Assembly (NCBI RefSeq): GCF_004342065.1 | Contig: NZ_SLZU01000003.1 | Coordinates: forward strand, 1-64,000 | Reading direction: 5' to 3' | DNA from: Primorskyibacter sedentarius | GTDB lineage: Bacteria > Pseudomonadota > Alphaproteobacteria > Rhodobacterales > Rhodobacteraceae | Length of the DNA: 64,000 bases | In this document: positions 17,745 to 27,496 of the stretch, one piece after another | How positions within the stretch are numbered: position 1 is the stretch's first letter | Layout: the number at the start of each line of letters is the position of its first letter | Program-made: the position numbers and the translations under genes | Notes under the pieces: model-generated | Databases searched by the model: none | What the model was told of the DNA's origin: nothing | What the model saw: only the letters and a program-made list of their open reading frames with translations

Positions 17745-18230
17745 TCAAGCGTCCCGCTCTACCGTGCCCGTAACACCTGCCCATGCATCCGGCACCAGCG
17801 AGAGGGCCAGCACCCGTTCGGGGTTGGTCGGCGGCGGCATTTCCACCCCCGCGATACGTTCGAAACCGAAGCGGCTGTAATAGGGCAGATCGCCAACCAG
17901 AAGCACGCGTTCCCAGCCTTCCTCGCCCGCGGCGGCAAGGCTGTCGCGAATCATCGCCGCGGCCAGCCCTTCACCCTGGGTGGTGGGATGCACGGCAATC
18001 GGCCCCAGCAGAAGGACGCGTCTGTCCCCCACCCGGACGGGCCAGTAGCGCAGCGCGCCGCCAAGCGTGCCCATCTCATCGCGTGCGATCCTGCAAAGCG
18101 AGGTGACCGGCTCCACATCCTCGCGCAACCGGTAGGAAGACAATGCGGTGCGGCCGGGCGCGAAACAAAGATCGTAAAGCGCTTCCACTTCCCACCAATC
18201 GTCTGGTTTCTCTTTTTCAAGGTGGTACAC
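17745..18230 (-). CDS. GNAT family N-acetyltransferase
   Basis: A 161-aa acetyltransferase. The acetyl-CoA loop lies in LLGPIAVHPTTQGEGLAAAMIRDSL (about residues 73-97), and LVGDLPYYSRFGFE (residues 111-124) is typical of the YhbS-like branch that acts on small molecules or proteins. The start is a GTG at 18230. It sits just upstream of the EcsC gene on the minus strand, 46 bases apart, and is divergent from the flavin reductase gene. Confidence 0.82.
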   Translation of the reverse strand: MYHLEKEKPDDWWEVEALYDLCFAPGRTALSSYRLREDVEPVTSLCRIARDEMGTLGGALRYWPVRVGDRRVLLLGPIAVHPTTQGEGLAAAMIRDSLAAAGEEGWERVLLVGDLPYYSRFGFERIAGVEMPPPTNPERVLALSLVPDAWAGVTGTVERDA

Positions 18231-18305
18231 GTGTGGCCTTTGGACTTCGCGGTTGACTTTGCCCTAGCACGGTCCAAGGTCCCGATCAAACAGGAGAAAG
18301 CGCAA

Positions 18306-18911
18306 ATGTTCTATCGCCCGCAAGACGGTCACGGCCTGCCCCACAACCCGTTCAATGCCATTGTGACCCCCCGCCCGATCGGCTGGATCGCGACCCGGGG
18401 CGCCGACGGGCGTGACAACCTTGCCCCCTATTCTTTCTTCAATGCCGTGGCGTATGAGCCGCCACAGGTCATGTTTGCCTCCACCTCGGCCAAGCCTGAC
18501 CGGGACGGCACAAAGGACAGCGTTGCGAATATCCGCGATACCGGGGTGTTCTGCGTCAACATCGTTGAATTCGCGATGAAGGACGTGATGAACAAGACGT
18601 CCGGGCCCTGGGACCGCGAGGTTGACGAATTCGAACTGGCAGAGATTGAGAAAGCTGAATGCGACACCATCGCCTGCGCCCGCGTTGCCCAGGCCCCGGC
18701 CAATCTTGAATGCAAGCTGACGCAGATCGTAAAGCTGCCGGGGGCCGCGAATTTCGCAGTCTTTGGCGAGGTCACTGGCGTGCATCTGCGCGATGACTGC
18801 CTGAAGGATGGCGAGTTTGATGTGCTCAGCTTCAATCCGCTGACCCGCATGGGCTATCGCGACTACTCCGTCATTCGCGAGAAATTCAGCCTGCAACGTC
18901 CGGGCGAATGA
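18306..18911 (+). CDS. Flavin reductase-like FMN-binding protein
   Basis: A 201-aa protein of the flavin reductase-like (split-barrel) family. It starts MFYRPQDGHGLPHNPFNAIV behind AGGAGA. The FMN phosphate region is TPRPIGWIATRGADG with NLAPYSFFNAVAYEPP; the C-terminal part has GEVTGVHLRDD and LTRMGYRDYSVI. Members either reduce flavin for a partner or are stand-alone flavoproteins of unknown substrate. A long upstream open frame to 17670 overlaps the GNAT gene antisense and is not real. A symmetric terminator follows at 18997. Confidence 0.85.
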   Translation: MFYRPQDGHGLPHNPFNAIVTPRPIGWIATRGADGRDNLAPYSFFNAVAYEPPQVMFASTSAKPDRDGTKDSVANIRDTGVFCVNIVEFAMKDVMNKTSGPWDREVDEFELAEIEKAECDTIACARVAQAPANLECKLTQIVKLPGAANFAVFGEVTGVHLRDDCLKDGEFDVLSFNPLTRMGYRDYSVIREKFSLQRPGE

Positions 18912-18996
18912 CCAACGGCGTGGCGCGTAATCACTGGCAACCGAGTTGCGTCAAACCGGTAGCAAGTTGCGCTCAGGTCCAAAGGATCTGACGTGG

Positions 18997-19020
18997 AAAA
19001 GGGGGCCGTGGCCCCCTTTT
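18997..19020. terminator. Bidirectional intrinsic terminator
   Basis: AAAAGGGGGC - CGTG - GCCCCCTTTT is a perfect 10-bp inverted repeat with A and T tracts on each side, so it can stop both the flavin reductase (plus) and SulP (minus) transcripts. Confidence 0.85.
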
Positions 19021-19046
19021 CCTATGACATATGTTCAGGCCTGCGG

Positions 19047-20681
19047 TTAATGCCCGCCCAGAATACCCGTGCGCACATTGTAATCCACGGCGAGCTCGTA
19101 ATCCGGATCATCGTCGCTATCGACAACAAGATGCCCCGCTTTTTTCAACAGGCGGTGGCAATCGTGGCTCAGGTGACGCAACTTGATGACCTTGCCCGCG
19201 GCTTCATACTTGGCCGCCAGAGCCTCAATCGCCTGAAGCGCGGATTGATCCACCACGCGGCTGTCCGCGAAATCGACGATCACCACATCGGGGTCGCCCG
19301 CGACATCAAAGAGCTCTGCAAACCCGTCAGCCGAGCCAAAGAACAGCGGTCCCTGAATCTCATAGACCTTGGCACCGTGATCGGTCACGGAATCGCGGGT
19401 CTTGGCGTGGATGCGGCGTGCGTTGTTCCAGGCATAGGCCAGCGCCGAGACGATCACGCCAACGACAACCGCAACGGCAAGGTCCGAATAGACCGTCACA
19501 ACCGTCACCAGAACGATCACGAACGCATCCATAAGCGGCACTTTCGCGAGGATCTTGAGAGAGTTCCAGGCGAAGGTCCCGATCACCACCATGAACATCA
19601 CGCCGACAAGTGCTGCCAGCGGAATGACTTCGATGATGGGCGACGCAAAGAGGATGAAGACCAGCAGGAAGAGCGCGGCCGCGATGCCCGCGACACGGGT
19701 GCGCCCGCCCGATTTCACGTTGATCATCGACTGACCGATCATCGCGCAGCCGCCCATGCCGCCAAAGAAACCGGTGACGGTGTTGGCAACGCCCTGCGCC
19801 ACGCATTCCTGGCTGGCCCCGCCGCGCTTGCCTGTCATCTCGCCGACAAGGTTCAGCGTCAGCAGGGATTCGATCAGGCCGATCGCGGCCAGAATCACCG
19901 CGTAAGGCAGGATGATCTGGAATGTCTCATAGTTCAGCGGCACCACCGGGATGTGGAACGCAGGCAGGCCGCCCTGGATCGAGGCCAGATCGCCCACACG
20001 CGGCACATCCAGACCCATCGCGATCACGATGGCCGCAACGATGCCGATGCCCGCCAGGGGCGCAGGGATCACCTTGGTGATCTTTGGCGTGGCCCAGATG
20101 ATCCCCATGGTCAGCGCAACCAGTCCCAGCATCAGGAACAGCTGCATCCCTGACAGCCACTCACCGCCGGTCATGCCGTGACCATTGCTGACGACCGATC
20201 CGGGCACCTTGAACTGCGTGAGCTGTGCAAGAAAGATGACGATGGCCAACCCGTTGACAAAGCCCAGCATCACCGGATGCGGCACCAGCCGGATGAACTT
20301 GCCCCATTGCATGACGCCCGCGAAAATCTGCAACAGCCCCATCAGGACAACCGTCGCAAACAGGTATTCAACCCCGTGCTGTGCGACCAGCGCCACCATT
20401 ACGACCGCCAAGGCGCCCGTGGCGCCGGAAATCATGCCGGGACGCCCGCCAATCAGCGCGGTGATGAGCCCGACCAGAAAGGCCGCGTAAAGACCCACCA
20501 GCGGGTGCACCCCGGCCACGAAGGCAAAGGCCACTGCCTCTGGCACAAGCGCCAGCGCCACGGTGAGGCCGGACAGCAGTTCGATCCGCAACCGGGTCGG
20601 TGTCAGCTTTTCGTCGGATAGAATGGTCAAATCGGATGTCGTGATACGACGGGCAAACGAAGCCAGCATGGCTCGGGGCAT
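19047..20681 (-). CDS. SulP family anion transporter with STAS domain
   Basis: A 544-aa SLC26/SulP transporter. About 10-12 membrane helices occupy residues 25-420, including SGLTVALALVPEAVAFAF and the signature stretch ending RPGMISGATGALAVVM. A C-terminal STAS domain (about 440-540) has VVIVDFADSRVVDQSALQAIEAL. Proteins of this type move sulfate, bicarbonate or other oxyanions, often with Na+ or H+. This shorter form with a compact STAS resembles BicA-like or general SulP proteins, and the ion is not decided by sequence. It is divergent from mtnP. Confidence 0.88.
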   Translation of the reverse strand: MPRAMLASFARRITTSDLTILSDEKLTPTRLRIELLSGLTVALALVPEAVAFAFVAGVHPLVGLYAAFLVGLITALIGGRPGMISGATGALAVVMVALVAQHGVEYLFATVVLMGLLQIFAGVMQWGKFIRLVPHPVMLGFVNGLAIVIFLAQLTQFKVPGSVVSNGHGMTGGEWLSGMQLFLMLGLVALTMGIIWATPKITKVIPAPLAGIGIVAAIVIAMGLDVPRVGDLASIQGGLPAFHIPVVPLNYETFQIILPYAVILAAIGLIESLLTLNLVGEMTGKRGGASQECVAQGVANTVTGFFGGMGGCAMIGQSMINVKSGGRTRVAGIAAALFLLVFILFASPIIEVIPLAALVGVMFMVVIGTFAWNSLKILAKVPLMDAFVIVLVTVVTVYSDLAVAVVVGVIVSALAYAWNNARRIHAKTRDSVTDHGAKVYEIQGPLFFGSADGFAELFDVAGDPDVVIVDFADSRVVDQSALQAIEALAAKYEAAGKVIKLRHLSHDCHRLLKKAGHLVVDSDDDPDYELAVDYNVRTGILGGH

Positions 20682-20864
20682 GGGCAGTCCTTCGGAAAAT
20701 TGTTCGCGCTATCGGGCGCTATTACTGCAAACCCACCCGATTGACCACCGCCGCGGCCAAAAAACGGGCATGCCGACAGCGCATGGCTCGACCAAGCTTT
20801 GCGAAACACTTTTCTTCGCCTCATCCGCAGTGCAGGCTGCCAAAAACCGGCAGGAGCAAGTGAC

Positions 20865-21740
20865 ATGAGCGACAGGATGATTGCGGTGATCGGAGGGTCT
20901 GGCCTTTACCGCATTGACGGGCTGGAGGATGCCAGCTGGCAGGATGTCGAAACGCCTTGGGGCCGCCCTTCCGACCAGATCCTGACCGGGCAGATCGACG
21001 GGATCGAGATCGCGTTTCTTCCCCGGCATGGGCGCGGGCATGTGCATGCGCCCTCCTCCGTGCCATACCGGGCGAATATCGATGCGCTCAAACGGCTGGG
21101 TGTAACGGATCTGATAAGCGTAAGCGCCTGTGGCTCTTTCCGCGAAGAAATGGCGCCGGGGCATTTTGTTATCGTCGATCAGTTCATCGACAGGACGTAT
21201 CTGCGCGAAGGCAGCTTTTTCGGCACCGGATGCGTGGCCCATGTCAGCCTGGCCCATCCCACCTGTCCAGAGCTTTCGGCAACCTGCGCCACCGTGGCGG
21301 AGGATGCGGGCGTGACCGTGCACCGTGACGGCACCTACCTCGCCATGGAGGGGCCGCAATTTTCTACCTTGGCGGAATCGCGCCTTTTCAGGGAAAGCTG
21401 GGGCGCTGATGTGATCGGAATGACGAACATGCCCGAAGCCCGGCTCGCCCGCGAGGCAGAGCTTTGCTACGCCTCCATCGCCATGGTGACCGATTTCGAC
21501 AGCTGGCACCCGGACCATGGCGAGGTTGTTATTGCCACGATCATCGCGACCATGAGCGGCAACGCTGAAAAAGCCCGCAAGCTGATCGCCCGTCTTCCTG
21601 CCGCTCTGGGTGCGGCCCATCCGCCCTGCCCAAAGGGATGCGACCGGGCGCTGGAAGGCGCGATCCTCACCACGCCGGAGCATCGCGACCCGGCATTGGT
21701 AGCGCGGCTGGACGCGGTCGCAGGCCGGGTTCTGGACTGA
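20865..21740 (+). CDS. mtnP: S-methyl-5'-thioadenosine phosphorylase
   Basis: A 291-aa purine nucleoside phosphorylase-type enzyme that splits methylthioadenosine into adenine and methylthioribose-1-phosphate. Motifs: MIAVIGGSGLYRIDGLED (residues 5-22), IAFLPRHGRGHVHAPSSVPYRAN, ISVSACGSFREEMAPG, and the purine site in YLAMEGPQFSTLAESR and GMTNMPEARLAREAEL. AGGAG precedes the ATG at 20865. The adenine product is the substrate of Apt, encoded 93 bases downstream, so the pair salvages MTA. Confidence 0.93.
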   Translation: MSDRMIAVIGGSGLYRIDGLEDASWQDVETPWGRPSDQILTGQIDGIEIAFLPRHGRGHVHAPSSVPYRANIDALKRLGVTDLISVSACGSFREEMAPGHFVIVDQFIDRTYLREGSFFGTGCVAHVSLAHPTCPELSATCATVAEDAGVTVHRDGTYLAMEGPQFSTLAESRLFRESWGADVIGMTNMPEARLAREAELCYASIAMVTDFDSWHPDHGEVVIATIIATMSGNAEKARKLIARLPAALGAAHPPCPKGCDRALEGAILTTPEHRDPALVARLDAVAGRVLD

Positions 21741-21833
21741 TCCGGGCAGCCAAGTCACGAAACATCTTGACCAAAACGCCTCCAGCACCCAAAGCCCGCG
21801 TGATATCCAAAAGACGAAAAGGCGCCCACAGCC

Positions 21834-22364
21834 ATGAAAACCGTAAAGGACTACATCCGCACGATCGTGGATTTCCCGCATGAGGGCATCCTGTTTCGCG
21901 ATGTGACCACGCTCTTTGCCGACCCGCGCGGCTTTCGCATCGCGGTTGACCAGCTCTTGCATCCCTATGCCGGGATCCGCTTTGACAAGGTCGTGGGACT
22001 TGAGGCACGCGGTTTCATCCTCGGCGGCGCGATTGCCCATCAGCTGAGCGTTGGCTTTGTGCCCATCCGCAAGAAAGGCAAGCTGCCCGGCGCGGTCATT
22101 TCCGAGGAATATCAGCTGGAATATGGCGAAGCCGTGGTGGAAATCCATGACGATGCGATCAAGGCGGGCGAGCGCATTCTGGTCGTTGATGATCTGCTGG
22201 CCACGGGCGGCACCGCAGAGGCCGGCATACGCCTTGTCGAACGATTGGGGGGCGAGATTATCGGCTGCGCCTTCATCATCGACCTTCCCGACCTGGGCGG
22301 GCGCAAACGGCTAGAAGCGCTCGGCATGGATGTCCACGCCCTCTGCGCCTTTGAAGGTCACTAA
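21834..22364 (+). CDS. apt: Adenine phosphoribosyltransferase
   Basis: A 176-aa type I phosphoribosyltransferase that makes AMP from adenine and [21 protein letters not shown] near the N-terminus and [14 protein letters not shown] are Apt-specific, and the PRPP loop is [17 protein letters not shown] near residue 120. It is of normal length, follows mtnP, and receives its adenine. Confidence 0.95.
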   Translation: MKTVKDYIRTIVDFPHEGILFRDVTTLFADPRGFRIAVDQLLHPYAGIRFDKVVGLEARGFILGGAIAHQLSVGFVPIRKKGKLPGAVISEEYQLEYGEAVVEIHDDAIKAGERILVVDDLLATGGTAEAGIRLVERLGGEIIGCAFIIDLPDLGGRKRLEALGMDVHALCAFEGH

Positions 22365-22448
22365 GACCCGGCCGTGTCGGTGATTTGGAGAGTTGGCTGC
22401 AAGGCGACCGCGGGGCCGATCCCCGATCTGCGCCTTCGCTTACTGGAA

Positions 22449-22475
22449 ACGGCGCGCGCAGAACGCGCACGCCGT
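22449..22475. other. Hairpin between convergent apt and CoA-transferase genes
   Basis: ACGGCG (22449-22454) pairs with CGCCGT (22470-22475), with further GC pairing inside. There is no T tract, so it is only a possible transcript end between the two converging operons. Confidence 0.3.
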
Positions 22476-22493
22476 GGGGTGACAATTGGAAGA

Positions 22494-23120
22494 TCAGTTG
22501 ACGATCGTCGCCTCGGTGGCGGCGCGCAGCTCGTCCTCGGTGACACCTTCGGCGGTCTCGACGATCTTCAAACCGCCTTCGACCACGTCCAGCACGCCCA
22601 GATTGGTGATGATCCGGTCCACCACGCCCTTGCCGGTCAGCGGCAGGGTGCATTCCTTCAGCAGCTTGCTGTCGCCATGCTTGTTGGTGTGATCCATCAC
22701 AACCACGACGCGGCCGACGCCTGCCACCAGATCCATGGCCCCGCCCATGCCCTTGACGAGCTTGCCGGGGATCATCCAGTTCGCCAGATCGCCATTCTCT
22801 GCCACTTCCATGGCACCCAGAATGGCCGCCGCGATCTTGCCGCCCCGGATCATGCCAAAGCTGGTCGCGCTGTCGAAATAGGCGGTGCGGGCCAGTTCGG
22901 TGATCGTCTGCTTGCCCGCGTTGATCAGGTCAGGATCTTCCTCGCCTTCAAACGGGAACGGCCCCATCCCCAGCATGCCATTTTCCGACTGCAGCGTGAT
23001 GTCCTTGTCGCCCACATAGTTCGCGACCAGCGTCGGGATACCGATGCCAAGGTTCACATACATGCCGTCTTCAAGCTCTTCTGCCGCGCGCGCGGCCATC
23101 TGGTTGCGATCCCAAGGCAT
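22494..23120 (-). CDS. scoB: 3-oxoacid CoA-transferase subunit B
   Basis: A 208-aa beta subunit. [20 protein letters not shown] opens the protein, and the catalytic glutamate that forms the glutamyl-CoA thioester is in [13 protein letters not shown] (about residue 48). It includes [17 protein letters not shown]. With subunit A it moves CoA from succinyl-CoA to acetoacetate or a related 3-oxoacid (SCOT). Its ATG overlaps the stop of subunit A by one base (TAATG), so translation is coupled. The longer open frame upstream lies inside subunit A. Confidence 0.9.
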   Translation of the reverse strand: MPWDRNQMAARAAEELEDGMYVNLGIGIPTLVANYVGDKDITLQSENGMLGMGPFPFEGEEDPDLINAGKQTITELARTAYFDSATSFGMIRGGKIAAAILGAMEVAENGDLANWMIPGKLVKGMGGAMDLVAGVGRVVVVMDHTNKHGDSKLLKECTLPLTGKGVVDRIITNLGVLDVVEGGLKIVETAEGVTEDELRAATEATIVN

Positions 23121-23824
23121 TATGCTTCCTCCCGCTTGCGGACGGTCCGCTGTTCGATGCGTTTCTCGTGCTCGCCCTGAATGATGCGGTGCACATAAAT
23201 CCCCGGCAGGTGAATGTGATCGGGGTCGAGCGTGCCGCGTTCGACGATCTCTTCGACCTCGACCACGCAGACCTTGCCGCACATCGCGGCGGGCGGGTTG
23301 AAGTTGCGCGCAGTCTTGCGAAAGACAAGGTTGCCCGTGTCATCGGCTTTCCACGCTTTCACGATGGCCAGATCCGCGACGATACCGCGTTCAAGGATAT
23401 AGGTTTCGCCGTCGAAATCCTTGTGCTCTTTGCCTTCGGCGATCTGCGTGCCGACACCGGTCTTGGTGTAGAACCCCGGAATGCCGCAACCGCCCGCGCG
23501 CATGCGTTCGGCCAGCGTACCCTGCGGGTTGAATTCCAGTTCCAATTCTCCGCTCAAATACTGGCGCATGAATTCGGCATTCTCGCCAACGTAAGATGAA
23601 ATCATCTTCTTGACCTGGCGGGTCTGTAGCAAAATACCGATGCCAAAATCGTCAACGCCTGCGTTGTTCGACGCAAAGGTCAGCTCTTGCGTGCCGGCCT
23701 CTTTGATCGCCTGCAACAGCAGTTCCGGGATGCCGCAAAGGCCGAATCCTCCCGCCGCGATCGACATGCCGTCGAACAGCAGCCCATCGAGGGCTTCCGC
23801 CGCCGATCCGTAGACTTTCTTCAT
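23120..23824 (-). CDS. scoA: 3-oxoacid CoA-transferase subunit A
   Basis: A 234-aa alpha subunit. [34 protein letters not shown] contains the family glycine-rich CoA region, followed by [38 protein letters not shown] and the closing [24 protein letters not shown]. It is the first gene of the pair. Ketone-body use or polyhydroxybutyrate turnover are the usual roles; in this organism it could also serve acetoacetate made from acetone, though no acetone carboxylase is in the window. Confidence 0.9.
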   Translation of the reverse strand: MKKVYGSAAEALDGLLFDGMSIAAGGFGLCGIPELLLQAIKEAGTQELTFASNNAGVDDFGIGILLQTRQVKKMISSYVGENAEFMRQYLSGELELEFNPQGTLAERMRAGGCGIPGFYTKTGVGTQIAEGKEHKDFDGETYILERGIVADLAIVKAWKADDTGNLVFRKTARNFNPPAAMCGKVCVVEVEEIVERGTLDPDHIHLPGIYVHRIIQGEHEKRIEQRTVRKREEA

Positions 23825-23922
23825 GAGACGCTCCTTGACTGAATGCGCGAGTTGTCGCGTGCAAGGGGCAGAGAGTCAACGCAGGCCGGACTGTGCGGCA
23901 TCAGATTTCAGGCTGGCACCTA

Positions 23923-24480
23923 TCAGATAAGCCGAACCTGCGTTCCAACCGGCGTGATCCCGAAAAGCTCTTCGATCTTGGAGTTGTAAAGGCCGATGCA
24001 GCCATCCGACGACCGCCGCCCGATCTTGCGCGTGTCATGCGTGCCGTGGATCAGGTAGGCAGGCCATGCAAGGTACATCGCATGCGAGCCGAGCGGGTTT
24101 TCCGGCGCGCCGCCCGGGACGGGTTTCCAATCGGGGAACCGTTCCATCTGCGAGGCGGTGGGCGTCCAGGAGGGCCCCACTTTCTTGCGCACGATCTCGG
24201 TATAGCCGCGCTTGGTCAGCTCGTCGGTCTTGGGCACCGAGGTCGGATAGATGCGATAGTCGCTGCCATCCGCGTTCCAGTAATGAAGCGCGCGCGAGCC
24301 GGTATCGCAGACGATCGCGCCCACGCCCAAGGTTTCAAAGTGATCGCGCCAGTCCTGTCCCATGAAGCTGGAGACATTGGACCGCACGACCTGGCCTTGC
24401 GCACGCAGAATCGCGGGTGTGAACAAGGTCACGGCAGCGCCAGAAAGAAGCGCCCGGCGGGTGATACGGTTAGATCGCAT
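23923..24480 (-). CDS. L,D-transpeptidase (YkuD domain)
   Basis: A 185-aa exported protein. The N-terminus MRSNRITRRALLSGAAVTLFTPAILRAQG has the look of a twin-arginine signal. The YkuD catalytic motif is HGTHDTRKIGRRSSDGCIGL near residues 145-165, with the active cysteine in SDGCIGL. The family cross-links peptidoglycan 3-3 or attaches proteins to it. It stands alone between the CoA-transferase and topA genes. A non-catalytic role is unlikely because both the histidine and cysteine are intact. Confidence 0.88.
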   Translation of the reverse strand: MRSNRITRRALLSGAAVTLFTPAILRAQGQVVRSNVSSFMGQDWRDHFETLGVGAIVCDTGSRALHYWNADGSDYRIYPTSVPKTDELTKRGYTEIVRKKVGPSWTPTASQMERFPDWKPVPGGAPENPLGSHAMYLAWPAYLIHGTHDTRKIGRRSSDGCIGLYNSKIEELFGITPVGTQVRLI

Positions 24481-24641
24481 TGTCAGGACTCGTTTACTGC
24501 TCGTTTCCTACCAGTATCTGGCCCCGAAACGCTCAAAAGGCCAGTCACATGTTGTTGAAACGAGATGTGTCGGCGCGTCCCGCCCTGCTTTGGCGGAACG
24601 CTCAGCGCGAACCAGTGCTGCGACCTGCGGGCGGTAAGGTC

Positions 24642-27338
24642 TTATTCCGTCGCGGGTTTCTTGGCTGCAGTCTTCTTGGTCGTGGTCTTTTTCGCCGTCG
24701 TTTTCTTGGCGGCAGGCTTTTTCGCTGCCGTCTTTTTAGCGGCGGGTTTCTTCTTGCCCTTCGCTTTTTCGGCAATTAGCGCCAGCGCGGTTTCCATCGT
24801 CAACTGCTCGGGCTCCGTGCCCTTGGGCAGGGTCGCGTTGACCTTTTCCCATTTCACATAAGGACCATAGCGCCCTTCCATGACCGAGATCTTGCCACCG
24901 TCGGGATGATCCCCCATCTCACGAAGCGCCTTTGCCGCCGTGCCCCTGCGCCCGGGGTTGGCGCGCTTTTCGGCCAGCAACTCCACCGCGCGGTTCATGC
25001 CGATCTCGAACACATCCGCCGGGTCCTTGAGATTTGCATAGACCGGCTTGGGTTCGTCCGGCAACTGATGCTGCAAGTAGGGGCCGAAACGGCCGAAATT
25101 GGACCGGATCTCACCCCCATCGGGATGCATGCCGATCGTGCGCGGCAAGGACAGCAGGGTCACCGCCTTTTCCAGCGTCATCTCGTCCTTGTTCCACCCG
25201 CGCGGCAAAGAGGAGCGTTTGGGCTTCTTGTTTTCCGGCGTCGCCTCGCCGCGCTGGACATAGGGGCCGAAGCGGCCGGCTTTCAGCCAGATCTCGTCGC
25301 CCTCGTCCTCACCCAGCAAGCGCTCTTCACCATCTGCCCCCTCGCCCGCGATGGGGCGGGTATAGGTGCATTCGGGATAGTTACCACATCCGACAAAACC
25401 GCCGGTACGCGATGTCTTGAGATGCAGCTTGCCCTGCCCGCATTTCGGACAGATGCGCGGATCCGACCCGTCCTCGCGCGGCGGATAGAGCTGCGGCGCA
25501 AGCGCGTCGTCCAACACGTCCAGCACTTCGGCAATCCGCAGTTCGGACGTCTCGGCAATCGCTGCAGAGAAATCACGCCAGAACCGGGCCAGCAGTTCCT
25601 TGTAGTCCTTCTGACCCGCGCTCACGTCATCCAGCTCGTCCTCCAGTGCCGCGGTGAAGTCATACTCCACGTATCGCTTGAAGAAATTCAGCAGGAAGAT
25701 CGTCACGATCCGGCCTTTATCCTCTGGAATCAGGCGGTTCTGCTCTTTACGGACATATTCGCGTTCCTGGATCGTCGTCACGATGCTGGCATAGGTCGAG
25801 GGGCGGCCGATGCCCAGCTCTTCCATTTTCTTGACCAGCGTTGCCTCGGTATAGCGCGGCGGCGGCTGGGTGTGGGATTGCAAGGCCAGCACGGCCCCGT
25901 TATCAGACAGAACGGCAGAGCCGCTTTTCAACATGCCTTTGGAGGTATCGACGACGCTGTCATCGCCCTTGTCATACTGCGCCCGAAGCGAGGTCGAGCT
26001 GCCGAATTTGGCAGGCTCGCCCTGATGAACCTGCGGCAGGCGCTTGTCATCATCGTCGCCCGCCACATCATCGCGGCCTTCTTCGTAGACGCGCAGAAAA
26101 CCGTCGAAGAGCACCACCTGACCAGTCGCGCGCAGCTCAACCTGACCGTCCTGGCTGGCGGCAATCACCGTCGTCCGCTCCATCCGGGCGCTCGCCATCT
26201 GGCAAGCCAGCGTGCGTTTCCAGATCAGGTCATACAGCTTGCGTTGATCGGATTCGGTCAGTTTCAGCGCCGCCGCGTCCTTGGTCATTTCGGTAGGCCG
26301 GATGCATTCATGCGCTTCTTGGGCGTTCTTGGCCTTGTTCTTGTAAACGCGGGGGCTGTCGGGCACGTAATCGGCGCCGTAGCGTTCCTTGATCGCGTCG
26401 CGCGCGGCGGTCACGGCCTCTGGCGCCATGTCGATGCCATCTGTCCGCATATAGGTGATGTGGCCTGCCTCATACAGGCGCTGCGCAGCGTTCATGCATT
26501 GCCGGGCGCCCATCCCGAACTTGCGGCTCGCCTCTTGCTGGAGGGTCGAGGTCATGAACGGCGCCGACGGGTTGCGGCTGGCAGGCTTGGCCTCGACCGA
26601 GGCGACAGACAGGTCGCGGCTGGTGACCGCCTGAACCGCCAGCTCGGCCTGCGTTTCGTTCTCGATATCGTAACGGTCGAGCTTCTTGCCCGCGAGGGTG
26701 GTCAGGCGCGCCTCGTATTCCTGGCCGCGCGGCGTCGTCAGCAACGCCTTGACGGACCAGTATTCGCGCGGACGGAACGCCTCGATCTCCATCTCACGTT
26801 CAACGATAAGTCTGAGGCAGACCGATTGCACCCGCCCGGCAGAGCGCGCGCCGGGCAGCTTGCGCCACAAGACCGGCGACAGGTTGAAGCCCACCAGATA
26901 ATCCAGCGCGCGGCGGGCCAGATAGGCCTCGACCAGCGGCGCGTCGACTTCGCGGGGGTTCTTCATCGCTTCGGTGACGGCGGCCTTGGTGATGGCGTTG
27001 AACACCACCCGGCTGACGGGTGTGTCTTTTTTCACCGCCCGCCGCTTGCGCAGCGTCTCTTCAAGATGCCAGCTGATCGCTTCGCCTTCGCGGTCGGGGT
27101 CGGTCGCGAGGATCAGTGCATTATCGTTTTTGAGCGCATCGGCGATTGCCTTGACATGCTTGCGACTGTCGGCGCCGACCTCCCAGGTCATCTCGAAATC
27201 ATGTTCTGTATCGACCGATCCGTTCTTGGCCGGCAGGTCGCGGACGTGGCCGTAAGAGGCGAGAACCGTGTAGTCGTCCCCCAAATACTTGTTGATTGTC
27301 TTGGCCTTGGCCGGGGATTCGACGACAACGACGGGCAT
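24642..27338 (-). CDS. topA: DNA topoisomerase I
   Basis: An 898-aa type IA topoisomerase that relaxes negative supercoils. The Toprim domain starts MPVVVVESPAKAKTINKYLG, with DPDREGEAISWHL. The active tyrosine is in GHITYMRTDGIDM near residue 310. One CPKCGQGKL...CGNYPEC zinc ribbon and topoisomerase C-terminal repeats (GRFGPYVQRG, SNFGRFGPYLQ, GRYGPYVKWE) follow. The last 35 residues are a lysine/alanine/threonine repeat tail (KKTAAKKPAAKKTTAKK), like a histone H1 tail, which should add DNA affinity. I start at 27338, which places the Toprim motif at the N-terminus. It follows dprA on the minus strand. Confidence 0.95.
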   Translation of the reverse strand: MPVVVVESPAKAKTINKYLGDDYTVLASYGHVRDLPAKNGSVDTEHDFEMTWEVGADSRKHVKAIADALKNDNALILATDPDREGEAISWHLEETLRKRRAVKKDTPVSRVVFNAITKAAVTEAMKNPREVDAPLVEAYLARRALDYLVGFNLSPVLWRKLPGARSAGRVQSVCLRLIVEREMEIEAFRPREYWSVKALLTTPRGQEYEARLTTLAGKKLDRYDIENETQAELAVQAVTSRDLSVASVEAKPASRNPSAPFMTSTLQQEASRKFGMGARQCMNAAQRLYEAGHITYMRTDGIDMAPEAVTAARDAIKERYGADYVPDSPRVYKNKAKNAQEAHECIRPTEMTKDAAALKLTESDQRKLYDLIWKRTLACQMASARMERTTVIAASQDGQVELRATGQVVLFDGFLRVYEEGRDDVAGDDDDKRLPQVHQGEPAKFGSSTSLRAQYDKGDDSVVDTSKGMLKSGSAVLSDNGAVLALQSHTQPPPRYTEATLVKKMEELGIGRPSTYASIVTTIQEREYVRKEQNRLIPEDKGRIVTIFLLNFFKRYVEYDFTAALEDELDDVSAGQKDYKELLARFWRDFSAAIAETSELRIAEVLDVLDDALAPQLYPPREDGSDPRICPKCGQGKLHLKTSRTGGFVGCGNYPECTYTRPIAGEGADGEERLLGEDEGDEIWLKAGRFGPYVQRGEATPENKKPKRSSLPRGWNKDEMTLEKAVTLLSLPRTIGMHPDGGEIRSNFGRFGPYLQHQLPDEPKPVYANLKDPADVFEIGMNRAVELLAEKRANPGRRGTAAKALREMGDHPDGGKISVMEGRYGPYVKWEKVNATLPKGTEPEQLTMETALALIAEKAKGKKKPAAKKTAAKKPAAKKTTAKKTTTKKTAAKKPATE

Positions 27339-27496
27339 GTTACGGGCGACCTCACTGCATGGCTTCGGGTGGCGTATGGCGGCGCTACATGGGCGTTGCA
27401 AGAGAGAAAAGTCAATGCGGCGCTCTGCGCGCTTCCTTGCCGACCCGGTTCAGCCGATCCACCAATAGGCGAATTGCCCACCCGTCGCTCGCCTTG